This document shows, piece by piece, positions 38,719 to 51,400 of a stretch of 64,000 nucleotides of DNA (position 1 is its first letter; each line of letters starts with the position of its first letter). The translations under genes were made by a program, and so were the position numbers. This stretch comes from Casuarius casuarius (taxonomy: Eukaryota > Chordata > Aves > Casuariiformes > Casuariidae): positions 166,588 through 230,587 of the forward strand of contig PTFA01000318.1 of NCBI GenBank assembly GCA_003342895.1, given 5' to 3'. Under the pieces are notes generated by a model, which searched no databases, was not told the DNA's origin, and saw only the letters and a program-made list of their open reading frames with translations.

Positions 38719-38872
38719 CCGTATGGACATCGGGGAGCATGTCGGTGGGATGCTGCACTACAGCTGATCTCCTGTACACCATGTGAATTCTTCCCTTTTC
38801 CTCATCCATTTGCTTTCCTCTTTCCAAAGGCTCAATGAAGTATTCATCCTTATCAGTTCTTATCATTCCAGC
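38716..38872 (-). CDS. ADAMTS3: ADAMTS3 prodomain exon (partial gene, one internal exon)
   Basis: This internal exon encodes 52 codons plus one base, starting AGMIRTDKDEYFIEPL and ending ...DVHTE. The stretch GKQMDEEKGRIH is nearly the ADAMTS3 prodomain sequence as I know it, whereas ADAMTS2 reads quite differently there. ADAMTS3 is a secreted zinc metalloprotease that removes procollagen N-propeptides and, with CCBE1, activates pro-VEGF-C in lymphatic development. This piece lies in the propeptide, upstream of the furin site and catalytic domain, at about residues 167-219 of the human protein, so no catalytic residue is expected. The exon starts in phase 0 after an AG acceptor and ends in phase 1 at GAAG|GT. 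By analogy with ADAMTS2 it is probably coding exon 3. The frame is fully open and contains no N. The neighbouring exons were not found, so the rest of the gene must be outside the window. I am sure of the family and fairly sure of the paralogue. Confidence 0.9.
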
Positions 38873-38910
38873 CTGGTAGGGAAAGAGAGAAAGCATACGA
38901 TTACGTCAAG
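38873..38910 (-). other. 3' splice acceptor and polypyrimidine tract of the ADAMTS3 exon
   Basis: Read on the minus strand, the 22 bases before the exon are mostly pyrimidine (GCTTTCTCTCTTTCCC) and end in CTACCAG, a near-ideal acceptor. A possible branch site, CTTGAC, lies roughly 30 bases further upstream. This fixes the 5' edge of the exon at 38872. Confidence 0.8.
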
Positions 38911-41900
38911 AGTCTACGGACCTGGCCTCATGCTTTAAAAACAAACAAACATCATGACAGGTGAAGTATAAAAGAGCGTATTACTGTGCCATAAAAAGCA
39001 AATTACCACTGAGTGTCTTTTATGTGGACTTCTGGCCAGGTACGATATCCCTCTGCATTCTGAGGATTTTCATCTGGGCTGAAGTTAATGTTCAGAGGCA
39101 TTAAGAAAAGATCACGTCTATGTATGAGATAGGTTACTCCATCAAAAACACAACTAAGACCAAGGTCATATAGGAGTTTGTCATTTGTATGTTATACACA
39201 GCTATTTTATAATTTAAATGTGGCATGCTGAGCACTGCTTACTGCAGTGCAAATCTCTAACTCACATGTATTCTGAACCATTTAAATGCTCCGGCCCTTC
39301 ATTTTATCTCATTAAAATCAGTAGAAGCCATATGGTTTCATACTTAAACAAATACATATTGTTCAGTCCTGTAACTATGTAGCTATTGACAATTCTTTAA
39401 AACCCTTTACTCTTTATGTCTTCCTCCTGAAAAAAAGGCTATGGAATGGGTTCACAGACAAGGCAGATTTATCCTGATACTTACTACAATTAAACTCACT
39501 GGATTAAGTCACACTGTGCAAGTCCAATTTAAGGGAAAAGAAACTCATGCTCAGGAGGAAAAATTTCTCTGCTGACACTTGAATATAAATCACAGTAAAT
39601 AATGGTGAAGAAATCTGGCAATACACTCAAGGAAACAGTCACTTAAAAAACCCTTAGTAAAGGCCTTCAGTTCTGAAACTGCCCTTAAGTCTAAGGGCAG
39701 CAAGACTATACTCTTTCTGACACAGGTTGCACAAGAACATCATATAGGGGACAAACAGACAGAGAATATTTGAAAATACTGGAAAAAGAAACCCAGTAGT
39801 GTATGTATTTGGAGGGATCTGTAAGTTATTATCAAACGCATTCGAATACAAAACACGAATATGTATGTAAAATCCAGTAGAGGAACCACCGATGAGTATG
39901 ATGTCTCTGACTTTCCTTTTATAAAATGTTCTTCTCTTCTCCCTCTTCATGCAGTATGACCATTTCAGTCGCAAAGAGCTGAACTGCAAGTATACAAATA
40001 TAGGGGTGGCTACCAGGGCGCTTCTTGCCGTCACTGGATCTCTGTGACTCAGATGCCTGTCCTGTCATTGCAGGAGACGGATGGAGAAAACCAGCAGGTG
40101 CGCTGCGCGCGGGAGCCGTCCCTGCACCACCTCTGCCGAGGCTCTGCCATTGCCCNCGTTGGCGGGTGCGAGCTACGTGAGAACGGGGAAATGCTCCCAC
40201 AGCCTGCCTACGGCATGCTATGACTTCTGCAAACATTTCATCCTGGAGTCAAAGCCTGTGCTCTGCTCAGCACACTCAGGTACACAAAACTGGCCGCTCT
40301 CACTCCTCCTAAATCACCCTGCATCAGTTATACAGGTGAGCGTTAGAGACAGTCTTATACGTAATCCATGATGTGACTCCAGTTGTACCTTAAGGTACAG
40401 TTGCCACTTGCTACTTCGCCATGCAAAACAAAAGGTTTTGGTGACTTTTTTAAGTGTTAAAAATAAAATCTGGCTGTAGCTAGCCCTGACGGACCTCCCC
40501 CAAAAGGTGGAAGTCATGTCGATCTAAAACAAAGCATTTTACCAACAAAATGGCATTCCAATCTGGGATGCTGTTGCAACAGTTTAATATCAGTTGAGTG
40601 ATGCATTTTTTTTCATTAACAAAAATGCATCCGCTGAAGAAACTATGGAAGCTAAAGGCTTGACTACGAGTCTTGTTTCTTTTATGCTGCGTCAAGGGTC
40701 TCCAAGAAACCACAGCTGTGGCCAGGGATTCCTGTATAAGGCCCTGTAAGAGCACATTGATAGTGGGGGCCACAGAGATCTTGGATCTCAGAATCTGGAG
40801 GAGTGACACAATCCTGATACCTGTGCAAACTGCCTCGGGGCTCCCCCAGCCCATGAGGGCTAGTTACAGTCGCAATCCCATACTCCAGCTTTGAATGCCA
40901 TCAAACTCATTTACGACAATGATGAACAGATCTTCTTTGTGAACAAATGGACATTATTATAGTCTAGACATGAATCATTTGTCAAATACAAGGAGACAAA
41001 ATTATGAAGGTCTAAGAGTTTACAAATTAGTATTTTAATCAAAATATCCATTCAAAAAAATCACAAATAGTATTTCACCACTAGCTTTTCCTGCTCCAAC
41101 TGTTTTCTTACATCTAGTCATCTTTTCAATAAACATATTTCTTCAAATATTAGTTAAACTACATAAATAAAAATACTACATTTTCTCCTTTGTTTTCGTT
41201 ACATGAACAGCAGTAATAACTGAGATTTTGGGCTGGAGTAACTCAGGTTAGCAGCACAAATCAGTTTTTCATGTGGCTACTGCACATTATTAGATTGGGA
41301 ATTAACAAGTCCCTTTGCATGTTAATGGCTTGCTTGCTTGCCATTTTTCTAAGCAAAAGTGAGTTTTGTACCTGCAGTTGCTATGTCACTGGTATAAGAC
41401 CTTATCTTGGCATACAGGTTTTGTGTAAATAACCGATTTTCTGTGAAGCTGTTTGCCTATGACTTGAAAGTAGCTCTATTCAAGTAGCACACTGTTCACA
41501 AGCAAAGCTTGGCTTCATTTTCCAGCTTTAACGTATGCTTTTTCTTTTCTGTGCTAAATCTACAAAGAAGAAAGGAGCCCACACTTATATTTCTGAGAAT
41601 GGGTGTGCCTTTCTGTGAAAGGCATATAAGAACAATTTGCAAGCATCAAATACAGTTTCAACTTTTACAATCCCCCATAAAACACTTCAACAGGCCTAAC
41701 GCATCCCACCCCCCTTACACCGTAACTCATTATCTATACCTCAGAAGATTCCTCCTAACTTTACAAATGCTGATAACCCTTCCTTATTAACAGGAGACAT
41801 AAATAGTTGCTATTTTAAAAGTCTAATTACTAATTAAAAGGACAATACCCAAAGTGAACATCTCATTTCACCTAATCATGATAAGCTAATCACATAGTTC

Positions 41901-44693
41901 CCATGAAAAAAATGCAAATTTAAGAAGTATAAACATTGAGATAAATGGCATAGTTTCAAGGTGACTTGCCATGCAAACATATCTGGCAAAACAGGCCAGC
42001 ACCTACATCTACAAAGCATACTCTATCCTAGCTTGTTACTGCCTGGCACGATTACTGCAGCACACACCAGATTTTTCTTTAGAGGATGCACAGCAGCCTC
42101 TTTGCCTTGGCTCACATCTGGAATTACAGATGGCTAATGCAGCATCTGCAGTTTAGAATTAACAACGCAATCCTAATCAAGCGGTTTTTATCATTATAAT
42201 CTCTTCCAAGTGCCCCCAACCCAGTGCCAAGCTACTAGTGTGTTCCCAGTCCCATAGCTGATGATAAATTGTTACTGAACAACTAAAGCAAATGGCAACA
42301 GAAGCTGACTCTGTAAGCAGTCTGATCTTAACAACTCCTTTCCTCCTAGCTAGATCCCACTGCAGTCAGAGTTATACTGACCTATTTTTTCTACAGCTTT
42401 TATGGCTGACTATTTATACAGACATAGGGTGTACCTCTACCTTTTCTTTAGCTTTATGGAAGCAGTTACCTCCACCGATTTCAGTGGATTTTATCTCTTC
42501 TGAGCTGTGAGCCCAGAATTTCAAATAAATGTGTCGCAAATAATCTCTCAGCAAAATTTGCAAATGGAGCTGAAGGGCTGGATTTCCAACCACTCATCAC
42601 CAACACGGGGCTCCCGGAAAACTCCGTATCCAGCAGATCTAATGCAAGACCAACGATCTGACTTTCAGAACAACTAACAACCTCTGGCACAGCAGACGAG
42701 TTGATTAAAAATACACAACCGTCAAATAACTCACACAGACTGAAGGCAGCACGCGTAGATCCTCTACTGAACACAGCGATGTGCTGTTTGGAGGAACAGT
42801 GTTCCCCACATTCCCAAAAGAGAAATGAAGAACTAGAGTGGAGACCAGGCAATTGTGGCTTTGTAGTGAAAAGCCAAACCTAAAGGGCTGAAGAAGTAAA
42901 AAATGTACATGGGTCAAAAAAGAGCATCAGTTATACTAACAGCAAGACATTTTGTTTTTACTCAGCATGATTTCTCACTTGCGTTCTCCCTCATCCTTTC
43001 CACACCTTTCAGCCTTGTTTTACTCTTTGCTTCATTTGTAGAATGGATTTTGTATCACTCATGTGGAAATCAAATACATTTCTCCATGCTTTTGAATAAT
43101 TAATTTGCACCCACTTTTGAGATACTCACCCTTGCTTTGCTTTTACAGCAAACAGTACAAAAGTACAAATATTAATATGCTCTGTCTGACACTCCATATA
43201 TGAGTGTCCAAATTAATATAGCAGCATTATGTTACAAAGCACATTCTAAAGGAGAGCAGACAAATTTTTTTAAGTATCCAAATTTGTTTCTTTTTAGTGG
43301 AAAATGAAACGTACAATCAACAGGAACAGTTTTGCTCCCTGTTACCAGCCTACTCTCAAGTGTGAACGCAGAACCCAGCTTTCCTTCCCTTCTCAAACTT
43401 TTTTCTAGATTTCAGGAATAAAAAGAACNTGGAGTTTTCCAAATGAATGGAGAAAGAGGGGCTTGGGTTTATACAGCCCACCCATAAGCAGCTGCCAAAT
43501 TTTCAAAGGAATCATCACTGTAAACTCTACTGTCAACCCAGCATTTTATTCCCTCACCAGCGAGAAAAGCAAGCAGGTGTTTAGAGCACATATTTTTAAA
43601 GACTCACTTGGAGAATAGACTGCAGTGGGTTTTCAAGAAAGAAGTATGTAGTGGAAATTTCTTTTTTTTACAAAACCACATTTATGGAGCAATACAGGAA
43701 AGCATAGTCTGAGATCTTGGAATGCTATTAATTTTACTACTTTTTCTTATAAATTAGCAATGTTCCATATTTCCATCAACTGAAAGATGCAGTTTTAAAT
43801 CTGTGCTTCTGTGAAGTTTATCCAGAACCGTCCTCACATGCCTTAAAACATGAAAACAAGAACACAACGAAACTACAAAAAGCCAAAAGAATTCTTTGTG
43901 GCGCAGCGAGTGAGAAGGCCGGGAAATAAATCCGTCTGTTCTCGGCACTATTTCAACCTCAACCAAGACTCTGGGGAAGTGGATTAAGTTCTCAGCTTTC
44001 CTGCAGACTCACTTCTCGCAGTTTTAAAATGGCACACAGGACCCCTCACTGAAGGGTGCTATAGGGGAAAACTGCTGCAGTTCTGTTTAACATCCTCTGG
44101 GTACCCGCTTTGCTGCCTAATATCTATAATTTTGTCTTTAATTGACTCATTACCACTAATGTATTTCATCCTTGCAACTCTTCTTGCCTGCCTCAGTCCA
44201 GAAGTGAGGGCGCATAGTAAACTGAAGGAAAGCCTCTCCACTGAACAAAACAGGAGCAGGAACAGGTCCTGTCTGAAGTCGTAATAAAAGGTACCTGAAA
44301 GCAAATGTAAATCTAGTCTGGCACATGCAGCACACCTACAAGAATTTTAGGGGACAGCAAATGATGTATTATTATCAGAAACTACACTGCTAAACGCAAA
44401 ACCTGGAAAACCGTCTTTTTTCAAATGCAGAAAAACACAGACAATAAAAATAAGGGAATTACAAATGATATAAAGCCTTGAGAAAATAACCTACAAGGGC
44501 AGGTTAAACTAAGGAACCACTTACTGAGCCAAAATCAACAGCATTTAAGGGGGAACATGATTCTGTATAAATATGCATAGGGTATTAGCTGCAAGAGAGG
44601 AAAGAAGCATTCATTCACAGGAATACAACAGAGAACTGTGGAGTGATGCTTAAGAATGGATACATTTAACTTTAATATTTGAGTAAACATTAT
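38911..44693. other. Unannotated intronic stretch upstream of the exon
   Basis: A CpG-rich patch lies at about 40075-40195. A 123-residue minus ORF at 42481-42852 has no recognisable domain. No repeat family was recognised with confidence. Confidence 0.5.
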
Positions 44694-44799
44694 GGGTGGG
44701 ATTTTCAAAAGTATTTTAGGAAGTTAAATGCCTCATTTCTAGTGCTTTTCAATGAGGGCAGGTTGTTCAGTTCTCAGGTGTGTTTTGAAAAGCCCACCC
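44694..44799. mobile_element. Ancient palindromic MITE-like element
   Basis: The left end GGGTGGGATTTTCAAAA (44694-44710) and the right end, read in reverse complement, GGGTGGGCTTTTCAAAA, match at 16 of 17 positions. The inner arms also pair, with GCCTCATT against AATGAGGG near the centre. Sequence and shape fit a widespread amniote non-autonomous DNA element whose ends read GGGATTTTCAAAAG...CTTTTGAAAATCCC. The family name is not certain. No transposase is encoded. Confidence 0.75.
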
Positions 44800-45029
44800 T
44801 CAAACGTCAGAAAGTGAAAGAGTGTGTTTAGCAAGGCAGCAGAGTCGCAGTAACTGCCATAATCAAAGCAAGCACTGCCAACACTTGCCACAAAGGGCCA
44901 CCTGAGAGCAGGAAATGCTTTGGGTGTTTAATGTCTACAGCGCATTCATTTTACCAAAGAAACCTATGGCAGAGTATCACTATCCTACCTATCATNTCGC
45001 GCTGAATAATAGAGGTCAGTTAATGCTCT

Positions 45030-45430
45030 CACCTTTTGGTACCAGCCTCCATTGCCCACTTCTGTTGGCAAGTAAATTGTTTTTTCCTGATTACTGTCCT
45101 CTCGCGCTCTGGAGGTGTTCCCCACAAAAAGTGCAAGCTACATTGCTTTCTTACGCTAATCCCTTCACAAAACACTCCTTTTTCTAATTGCCTATGAAAA
45201 ATCTTGACCAAAGTTAGGTTTCTGAAGTGCTGAGACCTCTATCTACTGCAGTCATCAATACTGTCTTCCTGCTCCCATCTACTGCCCCGTTGGTGTCTGT
45301 TTCCTCCTGTCTCATACTTACATCTATAAGCTCTTCAACGCAGGGGCTGTCATTACGTTCTGTGTTTTATAGCGTCTAGCACAGTAGGACGCTTGATCCA
45401 TCGACAGATACTGGTATAATCCAAATACAC
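45030..45430 (+). mobile_element. Ancient CR1/L3-type LINE 3' region, about 400 bp
   Basis: Blocks in family order are CCCCACAAAAAGTGCAAGCTACATTGC near 45120, CCCTTCACAAAACACTCCTTTT, GAAGTGCTGAGACC near 45220, and CTATAAGCTCTTCAACGCAGGGGCTGT near 45325. GTTCTGTGTTTTATAGCGTCTAGCACAGT follows and the copy ends near GATAATCCAAATA-like sequence at about 45420. This is the common amniote tail of the form TGTAAGCTCTT..GGGCAGGGACTG..CAGCGCCTAGCACAATGG. The LINE class is fairly sure, the subfamily is not. Confidence 0.75.
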
Positions 45431-48400
45431 CACAGGCACATTGGCAAATTGAAATCAAGCGTTACATGTATTTATATCTGTATACAAATGCTTGAAAAGA
45501 ACACTGAATTTTTAATGGGAACCACTAAAAAGATATAAAGAAAATGATTAAAGGACTCCATTTTTAGATTAGATCAAAGTATGCATGCTGTATTAGCAGC
45601 ATCTGGTGGATCTTCTAACTACATCAAAGCATACTGGTTTAAAGCTAAAAGAATTGCAAATACGGAGCTTTCAGCCATGTCGGGAGTAGGAATAAAGGGA
45701 GGTAAGTAGGAGGAGTTCGACTCAGGGAGAGCCCAGCACCAATTTGTGACTTCTCCTCATCTCATACAACAGTGGCCCTGGCAGGTCCCAAGGGAAGAGA
45801 GCAGCAAGCAGCACACGCGTATGGCGAGCTTCCCCTGGTCAACCCACCAGTTTCATGCTTCAGTGAAAAGGGCTCAAAGCTGGAGGCAGGGGAAGGGGCA
45901 GGGGGGGAGAGAAAGCCCAAACCAGGGAACATTAAAGGATACAGCTGTGAGAAGTCTTCCATTTTCAGCTTGGGCTGCAAAGGTTCAGAATGCATTTCCC
46001 TAACACTACTTGTAAATAGCTACCTGAAACTGAAGCCAGTTGTGTCGATATCCCCCTTTGCTCCAGTAGTGAGGATTACATCTAGAAACCAGTATCATTA
46101 TCCCAATTAACTCTACACNCTTTCTACCACGATGGTTTCTGTGCTGCCCATTTTCATATCACTAAAAATGCATACTTTTATGAAGAGAGATGCAGAATTA
46201 TAGCTAAATTCTAACAAGTGTAACTATTTTCCATTGGCTTTATTTTAAAGGAATAAGAGATTCCCTCCGATAAATGCATAGTATGGTAATAATTTCCACA
46301 GAAAACAGCTTTCATCCAAATGTTTCTGTGCCTTTACTATCATTGTAATCAAGGTATATGCTCACTTTCACAAGATTAGATTTCAGTTGGTATCAGTATT
46401 TTGCAAACCCTGGAGCCACATGCATTTTTTTAAGTCATAATGAATATACCACAGAGAAGGTAATATATCAATTATGTTCTTAAATTGCCCTTAATGCTAT
46501 ATCACTATACAGAAATAATTTTTAAAACGTTCACATGCTACTCTGGGGAACCGAGGTGTTAATTAGCAGCAGTTTCTCCTAAGCCAGCTTTGAATGGTGA
46601 GAGAATTGAACATGAAGGGCTGCCTTAAGCAAACCAGAAATACAATTTTAAGATATTTATACACTGTGAGATGTTTACTCCCAGACCAATGTGGCATACC
46701 TGGGAGTAAAGTGTAAAGACATAAAGACTAAGAGCAGCTTTGTTACCAGGTGCTTTTTCTTTCTTTCCCCCAAATCTCCCAATTTTTCACTTAGGGAAGA
46801 AAGAAAAATCACATCCAAAATGTCCCGCCCAGGAAGAAGCTGTTGCTCACACCCCATCCTGCTCACTGTACTTCACTAAAACTTTTCTAATCAATTCCTT
46901 TGTCTCCAGATTGTTCCAGACTTTTTTTTTTTTTTTTTTAAAGTTTGTACTTTCCCCCTCCCAACCAGAAACTGGGAGCAATATCTAAGTACTTTTCTGG
47001 CAGTTAATTGGAATTACTTATTTAATAAAAGTCTTTTACAAATTGAGGACAAACAGCACTGCGTTGAACAAGACATGCCAGGTCCAGCAGGTTAGAGCTG
47101 GTTCTGCAGACTGGCATGCAAATACCTGCTCCGCAGTGTACCTGATGCTTAAAATGGGTCTTCCACGGATAAACATGAAATGCCACTCTCTTCTGACAAT
47201 ATTAAGTGCACAAATACACTACATGCCATGCTGATTAGCTTTGTATTCCTCTATACAAGTTCACACTCTTACATTAAATGCCATATTTGTCTGCTTTCAG
47301 CTGCTTTCATAAAGACACGGAGCCATTGTGCTACACTGAATACGACGACCAGGGAGACAACGACCTTCACAGCATCCTGAAGTCAAATGTTTACCTATTC
47401 GATGTAGCTTTCGTGCAGCTAACCATTATATAGGCTTTTAGCAAAACAGTAGCTGCTCCACCTGAATACACATTACAGACCTGCTCTTACTGCACCCATG
47501 GTATAAAANGTAACAATTTAAAAAAATGTCAGTCATCCAATGCATAATTGATTACACTGCACCTTGAGGGATANGTGATCAATAGAGCTTCACTGCATTC
47601 CCCAACATGGGAATCTTAATTTATATTACAGGCATCTTTTATCCAGCTTAAGATACTGATGCCCTTCTATAATATAAAGAGTAATTTGGAAATACCACAT
47701 TCTGTGTTTTTACTGTGAAGAACTGAAATAGTAGAGGCTAACAGCTTACAAAATTGAAATTTAAGATCAAATTCGAGGCTCTGCATTCTTTTCTAAATGA
47801 AGTAGGTTGTCAATAATACAAGAAGCAGATTAGCAAGCAGGCTGGAGTTTGCTCAGCAGAAAGAGGTTGCCTGTGTGAAGTCAGGCAACAGAATAGGCGT
47901 TCATAGGAGACCAGCAAACTACCGAAAGCAAAATATCAGCAAAAAGCACAGGGATCTGAGAACACAAAACCACCTTCCCTCTAGAAGAAACTTCCAGCTT
48001 GGAGTCCTTCAGTATCACGCAGGTGATGACAAATAAGCAATATAAATAAGCTATTCAATTGTACTCTNCCGAGAAGGGAAGTCAAAACGACAAGAACATA
48101 ATCGCTCTCACCAATTGACCGAGTTAAAGAATACACACTGGCAAACAGCTGGATGAGTTTCAAATACTAGCCTTTCTCTGGTATTTGACACTTGTAACGG
48201 GTAGCTCCCTGTCAGGCAGCAGACTCTCTGGTAATTGCCTATGGTGACACCGATACAGGTCATGATGTTTTAGGAGGTTGACTCTCTTCACAAAGTACTT
48301 GAGCAGCTCTGCTGTTTGAATTCTGGCTGATTTTATGAAACGGGCTGTACTGCTCCCTGCACCTCAGCACACGTGGGAGCAGGCATGTGTTACCAGGACA

Positions 48401-51400
48401 GTTACCTTCCAGTCCAAGGACAGCTAAGAATCCACTGGGAAAGGGGAAAACTGCCTGTACAAGACAGCCACCTCCCACTTTAGAGGAGAGGCTATGTTTA
48501 GGGTTATGAATTAGGGTTACTTTAGAAGGATTTAACCTAAATCCAACAACTTCAATCCAATAGTGAGGAAATAGGGGAAAACACAGACAAGTTCTGCTGT
48601 AAGATGTACTGTAATGCCTTCAGTGCCCATGACTGTTCAGACCAATTGTCACCGTGCGATCCGGGAATAAAGGGACTACAGCTACACAAGCTCAGGAAGG
48701 CAGGGCCCCAAAATACAGGTCTATAAAGTTACATAATTCACCGTTCTCCATGTGTATGTGACAACTATAAAGGCNCGGAGCCTGCGTGCAAAGAGGAGAC
48801 GAACACGCCTACAGAGAAATTCCTCCGCCACCTTGGTACCTGACCTTGAAAAGAGAGAAGGGAACTCCTCTCTCTTGCAACAAAGACACCACCTCTCAGA
48901 CTCTGTATTAGCCATAGGCCACTGGGCCTCACCTGGTCCAAAACCAAGAAATTCCTGCAAGTGAAACAGTGTAGGCAAACGAGTGCCTTTCACATGTTCT
49001 TTCTGAATGAGAGAAAGAGAAGTAGGATACTCGGAGCAACAAGTCAGAGGTAGAATAAAGACCAACCTTGACATAGTGTTCAAGCTTGCAAAAATACTGA
49101 TTGATTACTCCTGTACTGCTAGAGATTTCTCCAAATCTCTGTATTATTCCTCCCATTCTTCAAAGCATTCAATGGAAGTAGAAGAGGGACTTATCTGACT
49201 GAGAAATGCTGTTATGTAGCATTTTATTCAAAGTGGGACACCCATATGCCAAGCCTAGTTTCACCTTCTGGCAGCTCAGAGCGAGTATCTAAGAGGAACT
49301 CCCAACAGCCTGATTTGCTACACAGTAAATGACAGAATCAGTCACCGCACGTGCCTTTGAAATGAAATGCTGAGGTATATACAGCATTCCTAAGTGTCAG
49401 AATTGGAATATCTGAAATCTGCTGTCGCTTTGGGCCACTAATTGATTGTTTGGCTCCTCACAAAATCTCTTAACACACTCTCAACATGTGATAAGTTAAT
49501 AACAAGACAGACTGCGACACCCTGAGCAGTTTTAGCTAGCACAGTCATTTATTTCACCCACCACCAACGCCGATGGAGCCAGAGCCGCAAGAAAAGGACC
49601 CAGCGCAGTTGTGTGCACGGAACTAAACAATCGAAGCAAGACAAAGCTGCTCCCTCCCAGAAAATGCTTTCTTCTGACCATTTGATTGANGACATTGGAA
49701 AATGTTTTCAGCAGTCTCCCCCCACCCTTTTTATTTCTCCCTTTTTTCCTGTTGGACAATCGCAGGTGGTTGACAGCTCTATCCTGCCGCTAACTAAATA
49801 GAAGCCCCATTGAAAAGCATCAAGAGCTCTGTGTTCCCTCAATTTAATATCCCAGCACCAGCCAAGCAGACACTGCATCCTGCCAAGACAAACATATGGG
49901 ACTTGGCAAAAGGGGAGGGGGGGCAGTTTCTGGAGACAGCCCTCCAGTCTAAACTTCTTAAGGAGTCGATATAAACACGCTTTTATAAAAAAGGTGCTGC
50001 CTCGTCTAAAAACACAGATTCAGCGCAAAAACACTACTACCTTTCACCCTCTCTGTTAGTTTAAGGTGTGTTCAGTTCAATGACTGTGCAAAACCTGCGT
50101 CACAGCTACCTGCTGCTCGCTTTTTTAATCCAAAGACGAAAACTTTTTGGAGCCACACTGAACACTGGTTGATTTATTGGAAGAAAAATAAAAGCAAAGA
50201 AGGATGCTTTGCCTGCAGCACATTTCCCTTGCCTGCCTCCACCAAAACACAGCTACAGTAGGTGGAAATTGATTATAAGTTTCCTACATGTGTAGCTCTA
50301 GGGTTATACCTGAAATTCACTGTGCGGATATTATTTCGCATGCCACGTGGGATCCATATTTTGTCAAGAATCAACTGATTCTCCAGGTTTCTTCTTTAAA
50401 AAAGCTAAGTAATATAGGAAGCATGAAATATTCTAGAAATTTCTGAAGTTGTGCAGTTTGCACCACGATACCCTTCTTCAGATGATGACTGAACTGTTAC
50501 ACTTCAGAATTTCATGAGCCAAGTATAAATCTCTTTATTTAGGTAAAAACACGCAGCAAAATGCCTAACACTGAGTTATCTCATGCAGACTCAGGGTTAA
50601 GAGCAGAGGCGGTTACCTCATGGTATACGGATGGTGTCTTGAGCATCCGTTACGGACAGGTCTCAAGAAGCAGGGCCGCAAGCAAGCAAGCAGGCTCCGT
50701 GCCTGGGCAAGGCAGCGCGCTCCCTGCGCCTTGGACAGGAACCCATGCTCCAGTGTGTGGAAACGGGCCGGGGAGAATCATATTTTTAAAAGGCTGAGGA
50801 TATAAATGAACAGCAAAAAGGCGTAAGTGTTCTGCTCACATACATCATGTCTATGTCCATAACCGGCCAAGGTTAATTCACCTGGTGGGTGAATTCACTC
50901 CCTCTCCTGGCCTTTTTTTATTAGCTTGACTCAGAAAGGGAAGCAGAAATTGGGCTGTGATTTTGACAAATTATTCTGGTAGATGCAGCCCTCATGGCTA
51001 GCCTTCATCTTTTTCCAGGGAGCCCTTCTGTCCTTCTCCATCATGCCACAGACGCGCTGTTGACCACAGGAAAAGGCCAACAGGCTCCTGACAAGGTGGA
51101 GGCAAAGAGCAGGTTGCACCAGCTGTGGTACCAGCAGCCCGTTCCTGACACCCCCCTTTCCTGGGGTGACTTGGACAGGTGATTTGCCCGAACGTATACA
51201 TGCTGTGTAGAGCATGCACAACGAGCATCCCATCTATTGCATAAATACAGTAGGGCAAGCCAGTACCTTGCTGGAAAAGCTGCGTATCAGTGATGAACAC
51301 CCTGTAACTCCCTACACCCAGAGGAAAAAGGAATCCGATTTTAGCAAACAATACATCATAGAAACAGAACAATAAAAATATGGAAAATCAGAACAGATTC

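Noticed and set aside
40480..40854. 124-residue minus-strand ORF upstream of the exon
   Set aside because: Checked as a possible earlier ADAMTS3 prodomain exon; no residue similarity to that region.
42481..42852. 123-residue minus-strand ORF
   Set aside because: Same strand as ADAMTS3, but the sequence does not resemble any part of that protein and no family was recognised.
48497..48519. Two TTAGGGTTA motifs, possible interstitial telomere repeat
   Set aside because: Only two copies separated by other bases; not a tandem array.
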